Of a stretch of DNA of 15,156 bases, positions 14,431-15,156 are shown piece by piece (positions within the stretch are counted from its first letter, which is position 1; the number at the start of each line of letters is the position of its first letter). The position numbers and the translations under genes are program-made. The notes beneath the pieces are model-generated. The model saw nothing but the letters and a program-made list of their open reading frames with translations. It made no database searches and was not told where the DNA came from. Source of the stretch: Rhodoferax sp. (lineage in GTDB: Bacteria > Pseudomonadota > Gammaproteobacteria > Burkholderiales > Burkholderiaceae_C); NCBI GenBank assembly GCA_021731215.1, contig JAKFXU010000156.1, forward strand, positions 1-15,156, in the 5' to 3' direction.

Positions 14431-15156
14431 TCAGGAGCGTCGGCGTGGTTTTTTGCCTTTGTCCTTGCCCTTGACTGCCGCCGGTCTGGCGACCGCCTTC
14501 ACCGACTGAACGGCAGATTTTGGCGCCCGGTCCGAAGGCTCTGTCATTTTGTCTTTGCCAAGGGGTGGGCCCAGTCCTTCGCCCTCCTGCAGCAGCCGGA
14601 AATCGATGCGCCGGCCATCCAGGTCAACCCGGCTAACCTGCACCCGCACGCGCGAGCCAATGGCGTAACGCAGACCGGTGCGCTCGCCGCGCAGCTCCTG
14701 GCGTGCCTCGTCAAAGCGGAAATACTCGCCACCGAGTTCGGTGATGTGCACCAGCCCTTCGACATACATGGCGTCGAGCGTGACGAAAATGCCAAAGCTC
14801 GTCACCGAGCTGACCACGCCGCTGTATTCCTCGCCCAGGTGCTCGCGCATGTACTTGCACTTGAGCCAGGCCTCGACATCGCGACTGGCTTCGTCGGCAC
14901 GGCGTTCGTTGGCGCTGCAATGCATGCCGGCGGCCTGCCAGGCCTGGGTCTCCAGGCTCAACTTCTTGGGCTTGTGCCCGGGCTCGGCGACGCGCGCGGC
15001 CAGCCCTTTTTCCAGCCGGCGCGACAGTTTGGCGTGCGCTTCGCCCGGGATCGGCAGCAGTGGCAACTGGTACTTGGTCTTGGCCAGAATCGCCTTGATG
15101 ACGCGGTGCACCAGCAGATCGGGGTAACGCCGGATCGGACTGGTGAAATGGGTGTA
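14431..15156 (-). CDS. rnr: Ribonuclease R, C-terminal part (runs off the right edge)
   Basis: This is the last 241 codons of an RNase R (VacB) gene, a 3'-to-5' exoribonuclease that degrades structured RNA; the 5' part lies beyond 15156. The first visible residues, YTHFTSPIRRYPDLLVHR, are the RNB-family signature at the end of the catalytic domain. An S1 RNA-binding domain follows (SGVVSSVTSFGIFVTLD ... VEGLVHITEL), then a lysine/arginine-rich tail ending KGKKPRRRS, as is usual for RNase R and not RNase II. The internal GTG at 15109-15111 is not a start, because the frame is open and conserved upstream of it. The stop is 215 bases from the GTPase start codon on the same strand, and the intervening DNA holds an apparent separate promoter, so the two are probably independent transcripts. 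Confidence 0.95.
   Translation of the reverse strand, partial: YTHFTSPIRRYPDLLVHRVIKAILAKTKYQLPLLPIPGEAHAKLSRRLEKGLAARVAEPGHKPKKLSLETQAWQAAGMHCSANERRADEASRDVEAWLKCKYMREHLGEEYSGVVSSVTSFGIFVTLDAMYVEGLVHITELGGEYFRFDEARQELRGERTGLRYAIGSRVRVQVSRVDLDGRRIDFRLLQEGEGLGPPLGKDKMTEPSDRAPKSAVQSVKAVARPAAVKGKDKGKKPRRRS

Overview
The window looks like a high-GC betaproteobacterial chromosome, probably Burkholderiales/Comamonadaceae and Rhodoferax-like. That placement is inferred from gene content and protein flavour, not from a search. Nearly all of the DNA is protein-coding; I saw no RNA genes, insertion sequences or CRISPR arrays.

Region 1 (1-1490, + strand): the distal part of an E. coli-type fumarate reductase operon, frdB-frdC-frdD, with overlapping or nearly touching genes; frdA lies off the left edge. 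This points to anaerobic fumarate respiration. The first 37 bases form a perfect hairpin that looks like a contig-end artefact. Region 2 (1491-2063) is AT-richer and poorly coding (about 43% G+C by hand count over 1561-1740); at most it holds a short ORF with a signal-peptide-like segment.

Region 3 (2064-10065, + strand): a tightly coupled five-gene signalling operon. It encodes (i) a 1335-aa membrane protein, Cache-HAMP-PAS-PAS-degenerate GGDEF-EAL-REC-PAS, with an intact-looking EAL phosphodiesterase; (ii) a 110-aa protein whose N-terminal half resembles the C-terminal tail of the last gene; (iii) an HDOD protein; (iv) a soluble PAS histidine kinase; (v) a REC-HD-GYP protein with altered catalytic residues. 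Three of the four junctions are ATGA overlaps. No DNA-binding output domain is present, so the outputs appear to be cyclic-di-GMP turnover/binding or protein contacts.

Region 4 (10092-14215, - strand, convergent with region 3): a three-gene module of an MglA-like small GTPase, a histidine kinase and a response-regulator-fused PilB/GspE-type ATPase with an MshEN-like N-domain. The two kinases and the three REC domains of regions 3 and 4 resemble each other, so the operons may form one network linking c-di-GMP to a polar GTPase and a type IV pilus or secretion motor. The kinase and REC-ATPase genes share a frame and are separated by a single TGA. Upstream of the GTPase lie a plausible promoter and a perfect 12-bp palindrome of the LacI/FruR (Cra) operator type.

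Region 5 (14431-15156, - strand): the 3' end of a ribonuclease R gene running off the right edge.

The most interesting part is region 4: GTPase + kinase + REC-MshEN-ATPase without adjacent pilus structural genes or an MglB partner, facing a c-di-GMP operon with related sensors.
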